A stretch of 64,000 bases of DNA from Streptomyces sp. NBC_00569 (GTDB lineage: Bacteria; Actinomycetota; Actinomycetes; Streptomycetales; Streptomycetaceae). The notes below the pieces were generated by a model. The model had not been told where the DNA came from and did not search any database. It saw nothing but the letters and a program-made list of their open reading frames with translations. This document shows positions 42,345 to 51,800 of this stretch, piece after piece (position 1 is the stretch's first letter; each line of letters begins with the position of its first letter). The stretch lies in NCBI RefSeq assembly GCF_036345255.1, contig NZ_CP107783.1:1798001-1862000 (forward strand), in the 5' to 3' direction. Both the position numbers and the translations under genes were made by a program.

Positions 42345-42770
42345 ATGTCGCTGAAGAAGATCAACACCGTCTTGGCCGCCGCCTTCATCCTCTTCATCCT
42401 CTGGTTCGGGACGGAGTACATCGTGAGCCCGGAGACGACGGCGCCGGGCTACGGCCTGCCGAGCTGGCCGTCCGGCGACGGCGACGGCTTCCTGATCATC
42501 AAGGGAATCCGCGACGTCGTCCTGGCTCTGGTCCTGGGGATCCTGCTGGTGACGGGCCACCGCCGGGCGTTGGGCTGGGCGCTGCTGATGGAGGCCCTCG
42601 CCGCGTACGGCGACTTGACCAACGTGCTGGCCCACCACGGCTCCGTGGCCACCGCGTTCGGCGTCCACGGCCTGACCGCGACACTGATGGTGGTCAACGG
42701 CCTGCTGATGATGCGCGAGACCCGCAAGGTCGCGGCCGCTCCGGCGACGCCCGCCCCGCAGCCCGCCTGA
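42345..42770 (+). CDS. DUF4267 membrane protein
   Basis: This 141-residue protein has four membrane helices, starting INTVLAAAFILFILWFGTEY and including IIKGIRDVVLALVLGILLVT and HGLTATLMVVNGLLMM. The pattern P..A..YGLP.......F...KG.RD is characteristic of DUF4267 (function unknown). AAGGAG lies 8 bases upstream. A weak hairpin at 42784-42813 follows. Confidence 0.75.
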   Translation: MSLKKINTVLAAAFILFILWFGTEYIVSPETTAPGYGLPSWPSGDGDGFLIIKGIRDVVLALVLGILLVTGHRRALGWALLMEALAAYGDLTNVLAHHGSVATAFGVHGLTATLMVVNGLLMMRETRKVAAAPATPAPQPA

Positions 42771-42783
42771 TCCCACCCGTCCG

Positions 42784-42813
42784 AGGTGGCCCGGACCACC
42801 GGCCTGGCCACCT
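42784..42813 (+). terminator. Possible terminator after DUF4267 gene
   Basis: AGGTGGCC (42784-42791) pairs with GGCCACCT (42806-42813) across a 14-base loop, 14 bases beyond the stop codon. There is no T-run. Confidence 0.4.
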
Positions 42814-42971
42814 TGCCACGGGCCGGTATTCGCGTGTCAGCGCCCGCCGGGAAACACCAGGCAGACGATCTCCTTCCAGTGAGAGACGACCTGATGACTG
42901 AGGCGGCCTGCTGCACCGCAGCGGCCACCCTAAGACGGTGTCCTACGTGGTGAGACGCTAGACACCTCAAC

Positions 42972-43119
42972 ATGGCTCAGGGCGCGTGGAGTTGGATTGT
43001 TCCGGACGGATTGTGGGGGATCGCGAAGCCGTTGCTGCCGCCGTCCAGGGTGCGCCCGCAGCGCGGTGGAACCCAGGACACGCCTGATGAGGCGCTGTTC
43101 GCCGCGATCATCCACCGAT
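42972..43119 (+). pseudogene. IS5 family transposase N-terminal fragment
   Basis: The frame MAQGAWSWIVPDGLWGIAKP, LLPPSRVRPQRGGTQDTPDE and ALFAAII is the start of an IS5-type transposase (usual continuation YVLVSGCAWR). It breaks off at about 43112-43119, exactly where the DUF6959 frame resumes. Only about 45 codons remain. Confidence 0.6.
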
Positions 43120-43353
43120 GGCGGCAACGCCGCTGTGGTTCGCATGCCAGGTAGTGGGTTCCCCGGGGTCGTGGTGCAGGGCGACTCCCTTCACATCCTC
43201 CGCGGTGATGTGGCCGAGGTCGCGAAGGCATGCGAGCCAGACGACCTGGATGAAGCTCGGCAGTCCACCGGCCTTCTCCTGGCGAACCTCGATGCTCTGC
43301 TGGCGCAGTACGAAGCAGCATTGGACGAGCACGAGATCCCGCGGCCGTACTGA
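43117..43353 (+). pseudogene. DUF6959-like protein, 5' end replaced by an IS5 fragment
   Basis: The frame DGGNAAVVRMPGSGFPGVVV, QGDSLHILRGDVAEVAKACE and LANLDALLAQYEAALDEHEI matches my memory of DUF6959 proteins from near their start to their end. The first few codons are missing and replaced by an IS5 transposase fragment, although an in-frame start at 42997 could still make a fusion. It is probably a deletion scar. Confidence 0.5.
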
Positions 43354-43512
43354 GCTGGTAGGCGCCCCCAGCCTGGGAAGCTGAGGTGATCCAGGGCTGA
43401 TTCGCCGGCTGAGCTGGTGAAACGAGGAACCCGGCCCGCGTGGGCGCTCGCGGCGGAACCCTGATTCGCCCGTTTGATGAGGTCCATCCCCGAGGCGGGT
43501 TGTCGTGCAAAC

Positions 43513-44238
43513 CTAGGCCGGCCGCAGTGCTGAGCAGCGCGGGGGAAGCGTGACCGTACCGGGCTTGTGCTGGAAATTGTCCATCACGAGCCACTCGTCC
43601 AACTCAGGGTCGTAGAGATTCTGGACTCCGAATTGCAGCACCTGCCAGAACGTACCCCGATCCTTCTGATCGACGTAGATGTCGCCCAGCGCAAGGGGGA
43701 ACCGCAGGAAATTCCCCGGAGGCAGCTTCGGCAGCACGACACCGACCCTCCAGTGGTTCACGTGCCGGTCCGGGTGCTGCTGGAGGATCTCCCGCCCGAC
43801 GAACCGTGCGCCTCGAAGTACCTGGTTCAACTGGTCGAGGTCGAAGCCCGGGATCCGCGAGCACGGATGTTCGTTCAGGCCGGGCCACTTGTAGGTCAGC
43901 GTGTAGAGGCTGCCGTGGTAGATCAGGTTGGTGAACCAGATCGGGTACTGCGGGCCGCCCGCGGTCATCTGGCTGTCGCCGTTTCTCCCCTCCCAGGTGA
44001 ACGGGACCGTGACGTCCAGGTCCCGGACGATCCACTTGCCCTTCCCACGAAAGCCCCGGGGAAGATGAGGCGGACGCGGCGTGGGCGAACTGGGCCGTTG
44101 CTCCGCCACGGGCGCGAACGACTGCGCGACCCCGGTCTGCGTTCCGGTATGGGCCGGCTGCAGCATCGCCGTGACAAGGGCGATCGTTCCGGCGAGAGCC
44201 GCCGACGTTGCCGCCCGACGTGTGAGTGTCCAGCGCAT
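43513..44238 (-). CDS. Secreted protein of unknown function
   Basis: This 241-residue protein starts at the ATG at 44238 (GAGGGAG upstream). The signal peptide is RRAATSAALAGTIALVTAML with cleavage near AHT. A short Pro-rich linker follows, then a compact domain (KWIVRDLDVTVPFTWEGRNG, PQYPIWFTNLIYHGSLYTLT, WRVGVVLPKLPPGNFLRFPL, DEWLVMDNFQHKPGTVTLPP) with two Cys. The domain is rich in beta strands and aromatics. No family was recognised. The frame is open further upstream, but that part has no protein character. Confidence 0.6.
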   Translation of the reverse strand: MRWTLTRRAATSAALAGTIALVTAMLQPAHTGTQTGVAQSFAPVAEQRPSSPTPRPPHLPRGFRGKGKWIVRDLDVTVPFTWEGRNGDSQMTAGGPQYPIWFTNLIYHGSLYTLTYKWPGLNEHPCSRIPGFDLDQLNQVLRGARFVGREILQQHPDRHVNHWRVGVVLPKLPPGNFLRFPLALGDIYVDQKDRGTFWQVLQFGVQNLYDPELDEWLVMDNFQHKPGTVTLPPRCSALRPA

Positions 44239-44539
44239 GATCTCCCTCTGCTGTCGCGTCAGTCGCCGTCGTGGCGCGGGGTGCGAACACAGAGATGCAC
44301 CCGGTGACTGTTCCGGGTGCAAGACCGCACCAAGTGGGACATTCTCTATCAGACGGCAGGGGGGTTGACGCTTAGGCGAGCCGCACGCCCCGACTCAGCC
44401 AGGCGGGGGCGCGCCATTGTGGGGGACGACATCGCCCATTCGTGTCAGGTCCGCAGTTGCGCCTGGTCCTTCTCTATCGCTGCATAGCCGGGCACGGACG
44501 GCCACCGAACAGTCAGTACCACCGGCTCTTCCTCCGCGA

Positions 44540-44703
44540 ACCATCCGCCGTGACCAGCTCCCGCATCCGGGGCAGACGGCCCCAGCCGGCGTGCTTCGCG
44601 CCTCTATGTGTACCGCCTCGTCGTCCACGTCGACCGACAGCACCGCCACATCGGCGATCGACGGGAACAACAACTCCTCCAGCCGGAGCACCACTTCTTC
44701 CAC
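44540..44703 (-). pseudogene. ISL3 family transposase N-terminal remnant
   Basis: The minus strand reads LRLEELLFPSIADVAVLSVD, VDDEAVHIEARSTPAGAVCP and GCGSWSRR. This is the start of ISL3 transposases with the first zinc-binding CxxC. The next conserved part is out of frame and soon lost. An ISL3-type end may lie at about 44720-44760. Confidence 0.6.
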
Positions 44704-44906
44704 GGGCCGAACTGTCAGCCATGCCGCACCCGGTACGGGTCAATTCCGGGCAACATCCCCAGGGCTTGCTAGCTCGATCACCGTCACTGAGGGTGCATGC
44801 TCCACGGAAAGTGAGCCAGAACCCGAGTCGTGACAGCGCCGCTATGCCGCCGCGTCGTGTGAACAATTCGCTGTGCCTTGGGAAAGGGTGTCCGTAGGGT
44901 TCCTGC

Positions 44907-45605
44907 ATGGACGACCCCGTGCTCACCGCCCACGAACTGGTGCGGGATCGGTTTCCCGGCGCCCGAGCAGCCTTCCTCGCCGGCAGCGTACTGACCGACC
45001 GCCGGACGCCCACCTCCGATCTGGACATCGTGGTCCTCTTGGACGGGCCGCCCGCACCCAACCGGGAGAACCTGGTGTACCGCGGATGGCCGGTGGAGCT
45101 ATTCGTGCAGACGCAGGCCGCCTGGCACCGCTTCGCCGATCAGGAGACCGCGAAGCGGAGTTCACCGCTGCTCGCCATGTGTTCCGACGGCATGCTCCTG
45201 GTAGACACGGATGGGCTCGGCGCTTCGCTCCAGGCCGAGGCGCGAAAGCGTTGGGCTGCGGGCCCGCCGCCGCTCTCGGACCGTGAGCGGGACTACCAGC
45301 GGTACATCCTGACCGACCTCCTCGACGACCTGCGTGGCTGCGCGGACCCTGCCGAGCGGGTGCACTTGGTCGCGCACATGCTGCAGCGCGCCTCGCAGCT
45401 GGTCCTGCTGGTTGGCGGGCACTGGCTCGGCGGAGGCAAGTGGTTGTCGCGGCGGCTGGCCGCGGCCGACCCCGGGCTGCACCGCACGCTGACCGGGGGC
45501 GCCGCGCAGGCGTTCACCGGGGACGCGAGCGTCTTCGCCGCGGCCGTGACAGAGGTGCTGGACCGAGCCGGCGGCCCGCTGTGGGACGGGTATGCCGTCC
45601 GATGA
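44907..45605 (+). CDS. Nucleotidyltransferase domain protein
   Basis: This 232-residue protein has the Pol-beta-type motif AFLAGSVLTDRRTPTSDLDI with Gly26-Ser27 and Asp38/Asp40, followed by VVLLDGPPAPNRENLVYRGW. The C-terminal half is helical (HLVAHMLQRASQLVLLVGGH). Such stand-alone proteins resemble kanamycin- or streptomycin-nucleotidyltransferases, but the substrate cannot be predicted. The start is the ATG at 44907. Confidence 0.75.
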   Translation: MDDPVLTAHELVRDRFPGARAAFLAGSVLTDRRTPTSDLDIVVLLDGPPAPNRENLVYRGWPVELFVQTQAAWHRFADQETAKRSSPLLAMCSDGMLLVDTDGLGASLQAEARKRWAAGPPPLSDRERDYQRYILTDLLDDLRGCADPAERVHLVAHMLQRASQLVLLVGGHWLGGGKWLSRRLAAADPGLHRTLTGGAAQAFTGDASVFAAAVTEVLDRAGGPLWDGYAVR

Positions 45606-45946
45606 GTCGGTGGGGCGCAGCTACATCACCACAGGCGCCATGCCTTCTGCAGGCAGGTTCAGTTGGCTACGGCGGCAGCTTCCTCCTCGGCTCCGGCCAG
45701 ATCGAGTTTGGGGGCCACGCTGGAGCCGGCTCGGCCTCGGCAAGGCGGGCCCCGTGACCTGCAGCCCTGAATGTCTGTCATGCAGCCTTTTACCAGGGGC
45801 CTTCCTCCTCGACCTGCTCCACGACGTGCCGCCCCCGATCCAAGCCGTGCCCGCCACCGACGACCCGGGGCGGCGTCCAGGAGCGGCATGAGCTGGGTGA
45901 CATCGTGACGGTTTCCGCTGGCCAAAGAGACAGCGAGCGGGGTGCC
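45606..45946. other. Spacer with no supported gene
   Basis: No frame here has convincing composition and no repeat or hairpin was noticed. Confidence 0.35.
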
Positions 45947-46198
45947 ATGCCGGACCCTCGGGATGCCCAGATCGCTCGCCTCAAAGCCGAGATAGAGGCC
46001 TTACGGGAACGCGCCGCCCGCCAGAGCGAGGAGATTGAGAAGCTAAGCGAGTTCAAGGCCCTCGCGCTGTCGCGCCTCGCCGCCCAGCACGAGGAGATCG
46101 CCCGGCTGCGCGGCCCTCAGGCCGCTACCGGCACGCCAGCCGCGGCCCGCCTCGCTGTCGTTCCCCGTGCCAGCCAGCCGATCGACTCCTCCGCCTGA
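45947..46198 (+). CDS. Small coiled-coil protein
   Basis: This encodes 83 residues from ATG 45947 (GTG 45905 would add 14). A heptad-like helix runs from about residue 5 to 52 (RDAQIARLKAEIEALRERAA, RQSEEIEKLSEFKALALSRL), followed by an Ala/Pro tail. Similar short coiled-coil proteins are common in Streptomyces without known function. It is convergent with the CGNR gene downstream. Confidence 0.6.
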   Translation: MPDPRDAQIARLKAEIEALRERAARQSEEIEKLSEFKALALSRLAAQHEEIARLRGPQAATGTPAAARLAVVPRASQPIDSSA

Positions 46199-46220
46199 CG
46201 CACCGCGGAGGCACAAGGAG

Positions 46221-46793
46221 CTAGTTGCGGGATGCTTTGCGCGCCCTGAATGCCGCCGCCTTGACCCGGCTCCGGCAGGCTGTAGAGCAGAAGTGGCGGA
46301 CCGCGTTGCGAGAGGCGTCGACATACACGCGGTCGCAGTTGGGGGCCGTGCAGACTCCGAGACGTCCGGCGAGGCTGCTGCCGATCGCCAGCGCCAGGGC
46401 GGTGGCGCATCCGGCACTCCACCCCACGGAGAGACTGTCGTCGGAGCCGTGGAAGTGGACCTGCCAGGGCTCGCCATCGACGCAGTCGAGTTGTGGACGG
46501 GCGCCGGTGGTGCGCAGGAGGACGTTCACGGCCCGAGCTGCCTGGTCGATGTGGCCGCTGTCGGCGGCCTCGAAGACCCCTCGCATCTGGTGGGCGGTGT
46601 GCACGAGATAGGCGGCGTGGTCCGGTTCGACGTTGGAGCGATCCGAGGCGAGCGGCAGCGCTTCGTGAATCGCCTGTGGGAGCTGGTCACCGTGCGGAGC
46701 GGTGTAGGGGCGGCCCTGCCGAAGGCCGTCGGTCAGCGTATTCACGAGGGAGACAGCGGCATCGAGCAGCGTCACCACGTGACCATCGAACAT
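46221..46793 (-). CDS. CGNR zinc-finger (ABATE-type) regulator
   Basis: This 190-residue protein has an N-terminal ABATE-like domain (HVVTLLDAAVSLVNTLTDGL) and a C-terminal zinc finger with GVCTAPNCDRVYVDASRNAV and RHFCSTACRSRVKAAAFRAR. The family consensus CGNR is CRSR here, but the four Cys ligands are present. The start is the ATG at 46793; upstream GTGs are possible. It is divergent from an MFS exporter 84 bp away, a common regulator/exporter pairing. Confidence 0.75.
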   Translation of the reverse strand: MFDGHVVTLLDAAVSLVNTLTDGLRQGRPYTAPHGDQLPQAIHEALPLASDRSNVEPDHAAYLVHTAHQMRGVFEAADSGHIDQAARAVNVLLRTTGARPQLDCVDGEPWQVHFHGSDDSLSVGWSAGCATALALAIGSSLAGRLGVCTAPNCDRVYVDASRNAVRHFCSTACRSRVKAAAFRARKASRN

Positions 46794-46877
46794 CACTTGA
46801 CCGGTCACTCCTTCGACCCTTAGCGTGCATGAGCAACCGACGATAGTCGTTTCGCCGGTCACGCACGAGGGGGGTTC

Positions 46878-48107
46878 GTGGAATCTGCGCAGGGCGGGAA
46901 GGCTTTGCCGCGCACGGTGCGCTTGCTGATCGCGGCGCGAGCAGTGAACCGTCTGGGTGCGTTTTCCTTGTCGTTCCTTACCGTGCTGACCACGACGAAC
47001 TTCGGCGCGAGTGCCGCAGCCGCCGGATACATCAGTGCCGCCTTCGGACTCGCAACAATCCCCTCGCGCTTGATCGGCGGCCGACTGGCCGACCACGTCG
47101 GCACGCGCCGCACGATCGTGATCGGACTGACCGGGTGCGCGTTGGCGCAACTGGGCCTTGCCCTGTCCAGCGGCCTGGTGTCGGCAGCCTGCTTCGCGGT
47201 ACTGCTGGGGCTGGCCTTTGAGATCTATGAGCCGCCCAGCCAGGCGATGATCGCGGACGTCGTGGCACCGAGTGAACAGGTCCGCGCCTACAGCCTGTTG
47301 AACGTGGCGCTCGCCGTGGCCGGCATGGGCGCGGGGCTCTTGGCGACGGGGGTCGGCCGCTGGGACCTGCGGTGGCTGTTCGCACTGGACGCCGTCACAT
47401 GCCTGTTCTGCGCGCTGATAGTGCACCTGGTGCTGCCCGCAGACCGTCCCGCCGCGAAGGCGGCAGCAGAGCGGGCCGTGAGCGCCGCCCCCTGGCGAGA
47501 CCCATCGCTGCTCGTCATGCTCGCGGCCGGAACCTTGTTCGCGGTGGTCTATCTCCAGCTCATGGCCATGCTGCCGCTTTCCCTGGAACTGCGCGGACTG
47601 CAACCCGCCGACGCTGGACTGCTGTTCACTACGTCCGCCCTGACGATCACCTCCGGGCAACCACTACTACAGCTCAGCCGCGTTGCCTCGATATCAGCAT
47701 CCGCTGCCTTCATCAGTGGCTACCTCCTACTGGCCCTCGGCCTTGCCGGGTACGCGCTCGCTCACAACCTGGTCGCATATATCGCAGCCACCATCGTGTG
47801 GAGTGTGGGCGACCTCCTACTTGTGGGCCGCGCGTACGCATTCGTCGCCGGCCTGGCCCCCACCGGGGCAAAGGGGCGTTACCTGGCGGTCTACGGCACA
47901 AGCTGGGGGATCGGCGGGATCGTCGCCCCGGTCACCGGCACACAGCTGCTGGAGCACGTCGGACCCACCGGACTGTGGTGCGCAGCGTCCCTTGCATGCC
48001 TGGTTCTCGCCGCTTTGCATCCTGCCTGGATCCGCACGGCCAGTGATCGTGCACGAGGTGAGACTCCCTTCTTGGATCAGGCCACCGATCCGCCTGCAAC
48101 CGGATGA
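46878..48107 (+). CDS. MFS transporter
   Basis: This 409-residue transporter with about 12 membrane helices starts at GTG 46878. It shows the MFS loop 2-3 signature GGRLADHVGTRRTIVIG and the mid-protein cytoplasmic loop after helix 6, with AALHPAW near the C-terminus. The AARAVNRLGAFSLSFLTVLT start and the EIYEPPSQAMIADVVAPSEQ segment are typical of drug or metabolite exporters. The divergent CGNR gene may regulate it. Confidence 0.85.
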   Translation: MESAQGGKALPRTVRLLIAARAVNRLGAFSLSFLTVLTTTNFGASAAAAGYISAAFGLATIPSRLIGGRLADHVGTRRTIVIGLTGCALAQLGLALSSGLVSAACFAVLLGLAFEIYEPPSQAMIADVVAPSEQVRAYSLLNVALAVAGMGAGLLATGVGRWDLRWLFALDAVTCLFCALIVHLVLPADRPAAKAAAERAVSAAPWRDPSLLVMLAAGTLFAVVYLQLMAMLPLSLELRGLQPADAGLLFTTSALTITSGQPLLQLSRVASISASAAFISGYLLLALGLAGYALAHNLVAYIAATIVWSVGDLLLVGRAYAFVAGLAPTGAKGRYLAVYGTSWGIGGIVAPVTGTQLLEHVGPTGLWCAASLACLVLAALHPAWIRTASDRARGETPFLDQATDPPATG

Positions 48108-48361
48108 CATCACTCCTCACCGGAAGGTACTGACGGGTCACTGCACCTGGTTGACTGATTGACCGGCGCGCAGTGGCCGTCTGATGCCCTTCCGAAGGCC
48201 CGAGAAACCGGATCCCTGGGGCGTCCCCTCAGGTTCCTCCTCATAGCGTCAACGGAAGCAACCCTTCATGGCCTGCGCTTCCTGCAAACAGCTGGGCCAG
48301 CCGATCCTTTCGGGTGGCCCAGCGGCGATTGCACGCCTGCGCGGCAGTACGGTCTCCGAGG
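48108..48361. other. Spacer downstream of the MFS gene
   Basis: No gene, repeat or strong hairpin recognised. Confidence 0.35.
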
Positions 48362-48481
48362 GTGTCGAGCAGGATCAAGTACTTCGCTGGTGCCGCCGCC
48401 ATGCTCGCCGTGTCCACCGCCGCACTGACCGCTCCAGCACAGGCTGCCACCTATGAAACTGCCACCAAGCCCGCACCGTGA
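48362..48481 (+). CDS. Possible tiny secreted peptide or frameshifted secreted protein
   Basis: A 39-residue frame from GTG 48362 has a complete signal peptide (RIKYFAGAAAMLAVSTAALT, then APAQAA) but only about 12 mature residues (TYETATKPAP). The next frame continues VINLSANHGCI, so an indel may have cut a longer small secreted protein. Confidence 0.35.
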   Translation: MSSRIKYFAGAAAMLAVSTAALTAPAQAATYETATKPAP

Positions 48482-48579
48482 TCAATCTCAGTGCCAACCA
48501 CGGTTGCATTGATCCCCGAGGCCGGACACGGATGCATCGGCCTGAAGAGCGCACCACCCCGAATCGTCGACAGTTTTCG

Positions 48580-49959
48580 TCAGGCGCCGCCCCAGACCGC
48601 GGCGTCCGTGCCCCACAGACCCGGCGGTCGTGCCCAGTTCACCGGGCCTCCCTCGTACGACACCGGCGGCAGCGCGTGCCGCAGTCGGCCCATGGGGCTG
48701 TCGGTCTCGGTCAGCCAGCGCCCGGCGTCGAAGCCGTCATCCTCGCCCGGAGCGGGGGCCAGGTCGTGGACCAGCCAGTGGGCGGTCTGCGTCAGGGCCA
48801 GGCGGACCAGCCGTGTGCCGCCCGTGCGGTGCTGCTCGGTGAGCGCGCGTAGCACCCCGGCCGCCAGCAGATAGCCGGTGCCGTGGTCGAGCGCCTGGGC
48901 GGGCAGCGCGCCGGGCGAGTCCGGCGAACCCTCCAGTTCGGCGATGCCGGTGGCCACTTGGACCAGGCTGTCGAAGCCGCGCCGCTCGTGCCACGGCCCG
49001 TAACGGCCCCACGCGGACAGCTGGGCGATCACGAGACCCGGACGGCGCCCGGCGAGCGCCTCGGGCGTCAGCCCGAACCGGTCCAGCGCGCCCGGCCGGT
49101 AACCGGTAACCACCACGTCCGCCTCGTCGAGCAGCTCCTCGAAGACCCGGCGGCCGGTGACGTCACCCAGGTCCAGGGTGGTCGAGCGTTTCCCCATCCC
49201 GGTGTCGTTGTGGGCTTCCTGACTCTCCGGCAGCTGTGGGGCGTCGATCCGCAGCACGTCCGCCCCGAGCAGCGCCAGCGTTCGGGTGGCGACCGGCCCG
49301 GCGAGCACCCGGGTCAGATCCAGGACGCGCAGCCCTGTGCACGGCAGCGCGGCGTCACCGAGCACCCGGTTCGGGGCGTCGTCGACGCGCGCCGTCGTCA
49401 GCAGCGGCTGCCCCGCGACCAGGACCCCCTGCTCGCTCTTGGCCCATTCCTCGGGGCTGCGTGCCGCGACGGCCAGACCGCCCGCCGCGTACACGGTCTC
49501 CTCCACCTCCAGCGCGGTACGCCCCGCGATCGCCCCGGCCACCGCCTCCTCGCCAGCGTCCCCCGGCACCCCGAGAGCGGCGAGCAGCCGGGCCCGATGG
49601 TGCGGGTAATTGGCGTGCGTACGGACCCATCCATCGGCCGCCCGCCAGAACCGGGACAGCGGCGCGAAGGTCGACCACGCTTGCCCGTCGACCCGCACCA
49701 GCCGGTCGCTGAGGAACGCCGTCGCCACCGACTCGTCGTCGACCCGCACCCGGGGCACGGGCCGCCCCGTGCGTACGGAAGTGAGCTCGGCGGCCGCGAG
49801 CGAGCACACCGCGACAGTGGCCCGCGCCAGCTCCATGACGGGCAGCCGCGTTGGCAGCCCTCCGGACGGACCGCCGTATGACACCCGGTCGAGCAGAGAA
49901 GAATCGGCACCCAGTGCCATCCAAGCCTGTGCCGTACCTGCGAAGATTGGAGAGCTCAC
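48580..49959 (-). CDS. CaiB/BaiF CoA transferase family protein
   Basis: This 459-residue protein has two lobes related to class III CoA transferases. The conserved segments are LRVLDLTRVLAGPVATRTLA, LGADVLRIDAPQLPESQEAH, LDLGDVTGRRVFEELLDEAD, VVVTGYRPGALDRFGLTPEA and RPGLVIAQLSAWGRYGPWHE. The catalytic Asp is expected shortly after GIAELEGSPDSPG. The start is GTG 49959. The substrate is unknown and no pathway genes are adjacent. A hairpin at 49994-50024 lies just upstream. Confidence 0.8.
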   Translation of the reverse strand: MSSPIFAGTAQAWMALGADSSLLDRVSYGGPSGGLPTRLPVMELARATVAVCSLAAAELTSVRTGRPVPRVRVDDESVATAFLSDRLVRVDGQAWSTFAPLSRFWRAADGWVRTHANYPHHRARLLAALGVPGDAGEEAVAGAIAGRTALEVEETVYAAGGLAVAARSPEEWAKSEQGVLVAGQPLLTTARVDDAPNRVLGDAALPCTGLRVLDLTRVLAGPVATRTLALLGADVLRIDAPQLPESQEAHNDTGMGKRSTTLDLGDVTGRRVFEELLDEADVVVTGYRPGALDRFGLTPEALAGRRPGLVIAQLSAWGRYGPWHERRGFDSLVQVATGIAELEGSPDSPGALPAQALDHGTGYLLAAGVLRALTEQHRTGGTRLVRLALTQTAHWLVHDLAPAPGEDDGFDAGRWLTETDSPMGRLRHALPPVSYEGGPVNWARPPGLWGTDAAVWGGA

Positions 49960-49993
49960 ACCCGCACTATGGCACTAAGTGCCACCTACGGGA

Positions 49994-50024
49994 AGGGTCC
50001 CGGGCGCCACGCACCCGGGACCCT
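49994..50024. terminator. Perfect 11-bp hairpin upstream of the CoA transferase gene
   Basis: AGGGTCCCGGG (49994-50004) pairs perfectly with 50014-50024 across a nine-base loop. It would end transcription coming from upstream on the minus strand, or sit in the 5' leader of the CoA transferase gene. Confidence 0.6.
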
Positions 50025-50069
50025 CGCCGACGTACTACTGAGGTTTTCGGTTCGGGGTTAAGTCATGTG

Positions 50070-50215
50070 TCAGCGATCTTGAAGCAGCGTGAGGCCGAGC
50101 CGTAGCAGTACGAACCCCAGCCGGTTTGCCCGCGACTTGTTCCGCAGCTTCGCCATGTCGTCTTCAAGGAGCGTCCAGACCTCGATCAGGTCTTCCGGCT
50201 GCCATTCCTGCCACG
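50070..50215 (-). pseudogene. Tn3-type transposase N-terminal (DUF4158) remnant
   Basis: The minus-strand frame reads WQEWQPEDLIEVWTLLEDDM and AKLRNKSRANRLGFVLL, resembling the DUF4158 N-terminal domain of Tn3-type transposases (.ELVE.WTL..DE...L....G..RLGFALLLKF). The rest of the protein is absent. Confidence 0.45.
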
Positions 50216-50523
50216 TACACGTCGGCCCTGCCGAGGTGCTGGAACGCCTCGTTGAGCGCGGCGAAGCGGGCACGATGGCCCTTCCCCTTCCTCAGCAGTG
50301 CGCGGCGGCGGGCTTCTGCTGCATGGCTCGCGCCGCCACCAGCACTCGACACCTAGGGGGTTGCTCTGTGCCCATGACCGGCCTTGGCACTGGTGGGCTC
50401 TCTTTTCAACTGTCGCGTATCGGTCCACCGGGAGCCTCGAACAGTGACTTTGGGTGACGAGGCCGGGGAGCAGTGGGTGGCCGCTAGGTAGGGTGCTCGT
50501 AGATGCGACGAAGGGAGTTCGGG

Positions 50524-51216
50524 GTGCAGCAGCCGTTGAGCATTGCGGTAGCGCAGCCGAGGTGCACGGCTTACGACGTGACGGCCAACGCGGTGGCTCA
50601 TGCGGAGGCCGTTCGGGCGGCAGACGCGCGAGTGGTGGTCTTCCCCGAGATGTCGCTGACGGGATACGAGCTGGACGCGGTGCCGGTCCTTCCGGACGAT
50701 GAACGACTGGCTCCGATCGTCGCCGCATGCGCGGAGACGGGCGCGCTTGCCTTGGTCGGCGCGCCTGTGCCGGGTCCACGCATCGGCATCCTGGCAGTAG
50801 GGGGCGACGGTGCGCGGGTGGCCTATGGGAAGGTGCACCTCCACGGCAGCGAGGCCACCCGATTTGTGCCGGGAGAACCCACCGTGATCGAAGTGGACGG
50901 GTGGCGGCTGGGGCTCGCCGTCTGCCGCGACACGGGTATCCCTGAGCATGCCGCGAAGACGGCCGCGCTGGGAATCGACGGGTATGTGGCCGGGGTCGTC
51001 CACGCGGATCACGAGGCTGAGGTCCACGGCGAGCGCGCCCGTCGGGTCGCAGCCGACCACGGAGTGTGGGTCGCCACAGCGGCCTTCGCGGGCCCGACCG
51101 GTGGCGGGTTCGACCGCACGTCCGGACGTTCGGGCATCTGGTCCGCCAACGGGGAACTGGTCGCGGAGGCCGGCGCCGCCCCCGACGAGATCGCGCGGGC
51201 TGTTTTCATCAAGTGA
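50524..51216 (+). CDS. Carbon-nitrogen hydrolase (nitrilase superfamily)
   Basis: This 230-residue amidase-like protein has the full catalytic triad: Glu42 (VVFPEMSLTGYEL), Lys103 (YGKVHLHG) and Cys134 (GLAVCRDTGIPEH). Gene length is short for the superfamily (usually 260-300), with a compact C-terminal half (RVAADHGVWVATAAFAGPTG). The GTG at 50524 with AAGGGAG upstream fits better than the ATG at 50503. The substrate is unknown; it is probably an amide or nitrile. Confidence 0.82.
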   Translation: MQQPLSIAVAQPRCTAYDVTANAVAHAEAVRAADARVVVFPEMSLTGYELDAVPVLPDDERLAPIVAACAETGALALVGAPVPGPRIGILAVGGDGARVAYGKVHLHGSEATRFVPGEPTVIEVDGWRLGLAVCRDTGIPEHAAKTAALGIDGYVAGVVHADHEAEVHGERARRVAADHGVWVATAAFAGPTGGGFDRTSGRSGIWSANGELVAEAGAAPDEIARAVFIK

Positions 51217-51639
51217 GTGCGAGGCAGAGCAGGGCAGCCTCGACGGGCAGGTGACAGAGGGCTCTCGATGGCCGGGCCGACGTCATCGGCGCCACCGGGC
51301 AGAGATCTATGGGGAGTCGCCGAAAGGACGGCACTGCAGGGGCGCGCCTTATGGCACGCTCTCACCGTCGGGGCCGAAGGCGCCGGGCGTGGCGGCCAGG
51401 ACAACCTGGACGCTGCCGTCGCAGACAACGAGCGCATCGGTGATCCCGCGAGCGAGCTGTCCGATCGCCCGATGGTGCTCGCGGTGGTCTTGGATCCATG
51501 CGCGCACCTGGCGGGCCTGATGATCATCGAGCTGGTCGGCAACGTCTCCACACGCGATGCCGACGACCATGCCACCGCCGCTGGCGCCCTGCCTGAGTAC
51601 ACGCCCGAGTCGCTGCGCTATCCCGCCAGACCGCGCAGA
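51217..51639. other. Spacer with no supported gene
   Basis: Open frames on both strands are of arbitrary composition. One minus-strand frame (51349-51570) contains TDALVVCDGSVQVVLAATPG but has no recognisable fold. Confidence 0.3.
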
Positions 51640-51800
51640 CCCCGACGCCCACCGTCCCGTGTGGTTGGTCGCCTTCTATGACCAAGCCGAGCTAAATGCC
51701 CTCGCACTTTCCGCGTACCTCTCGCCCGGGCAACATCAGACCGCCGAGTTCCATGCTCACCGCTGTCTGCGTGCTCTGCGACCCACATACGCCGGTCCCC
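51640..51800 (+). pseudogene. Remnant of a TPR-containing XRE-type regulator
   Basis: The plus-strand frame VAFYDQAELNALALSAYLSP followed by GQHQTAEFHAHRCLRALRPT resembles the TPR-rich C-terminus of Streptomyces XRE regulators (D.AEL.ALA..A...LG.H..AE..A.R.L..LRP). No helix-turn-helix or conserved end remains. Confidence 0.45.
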
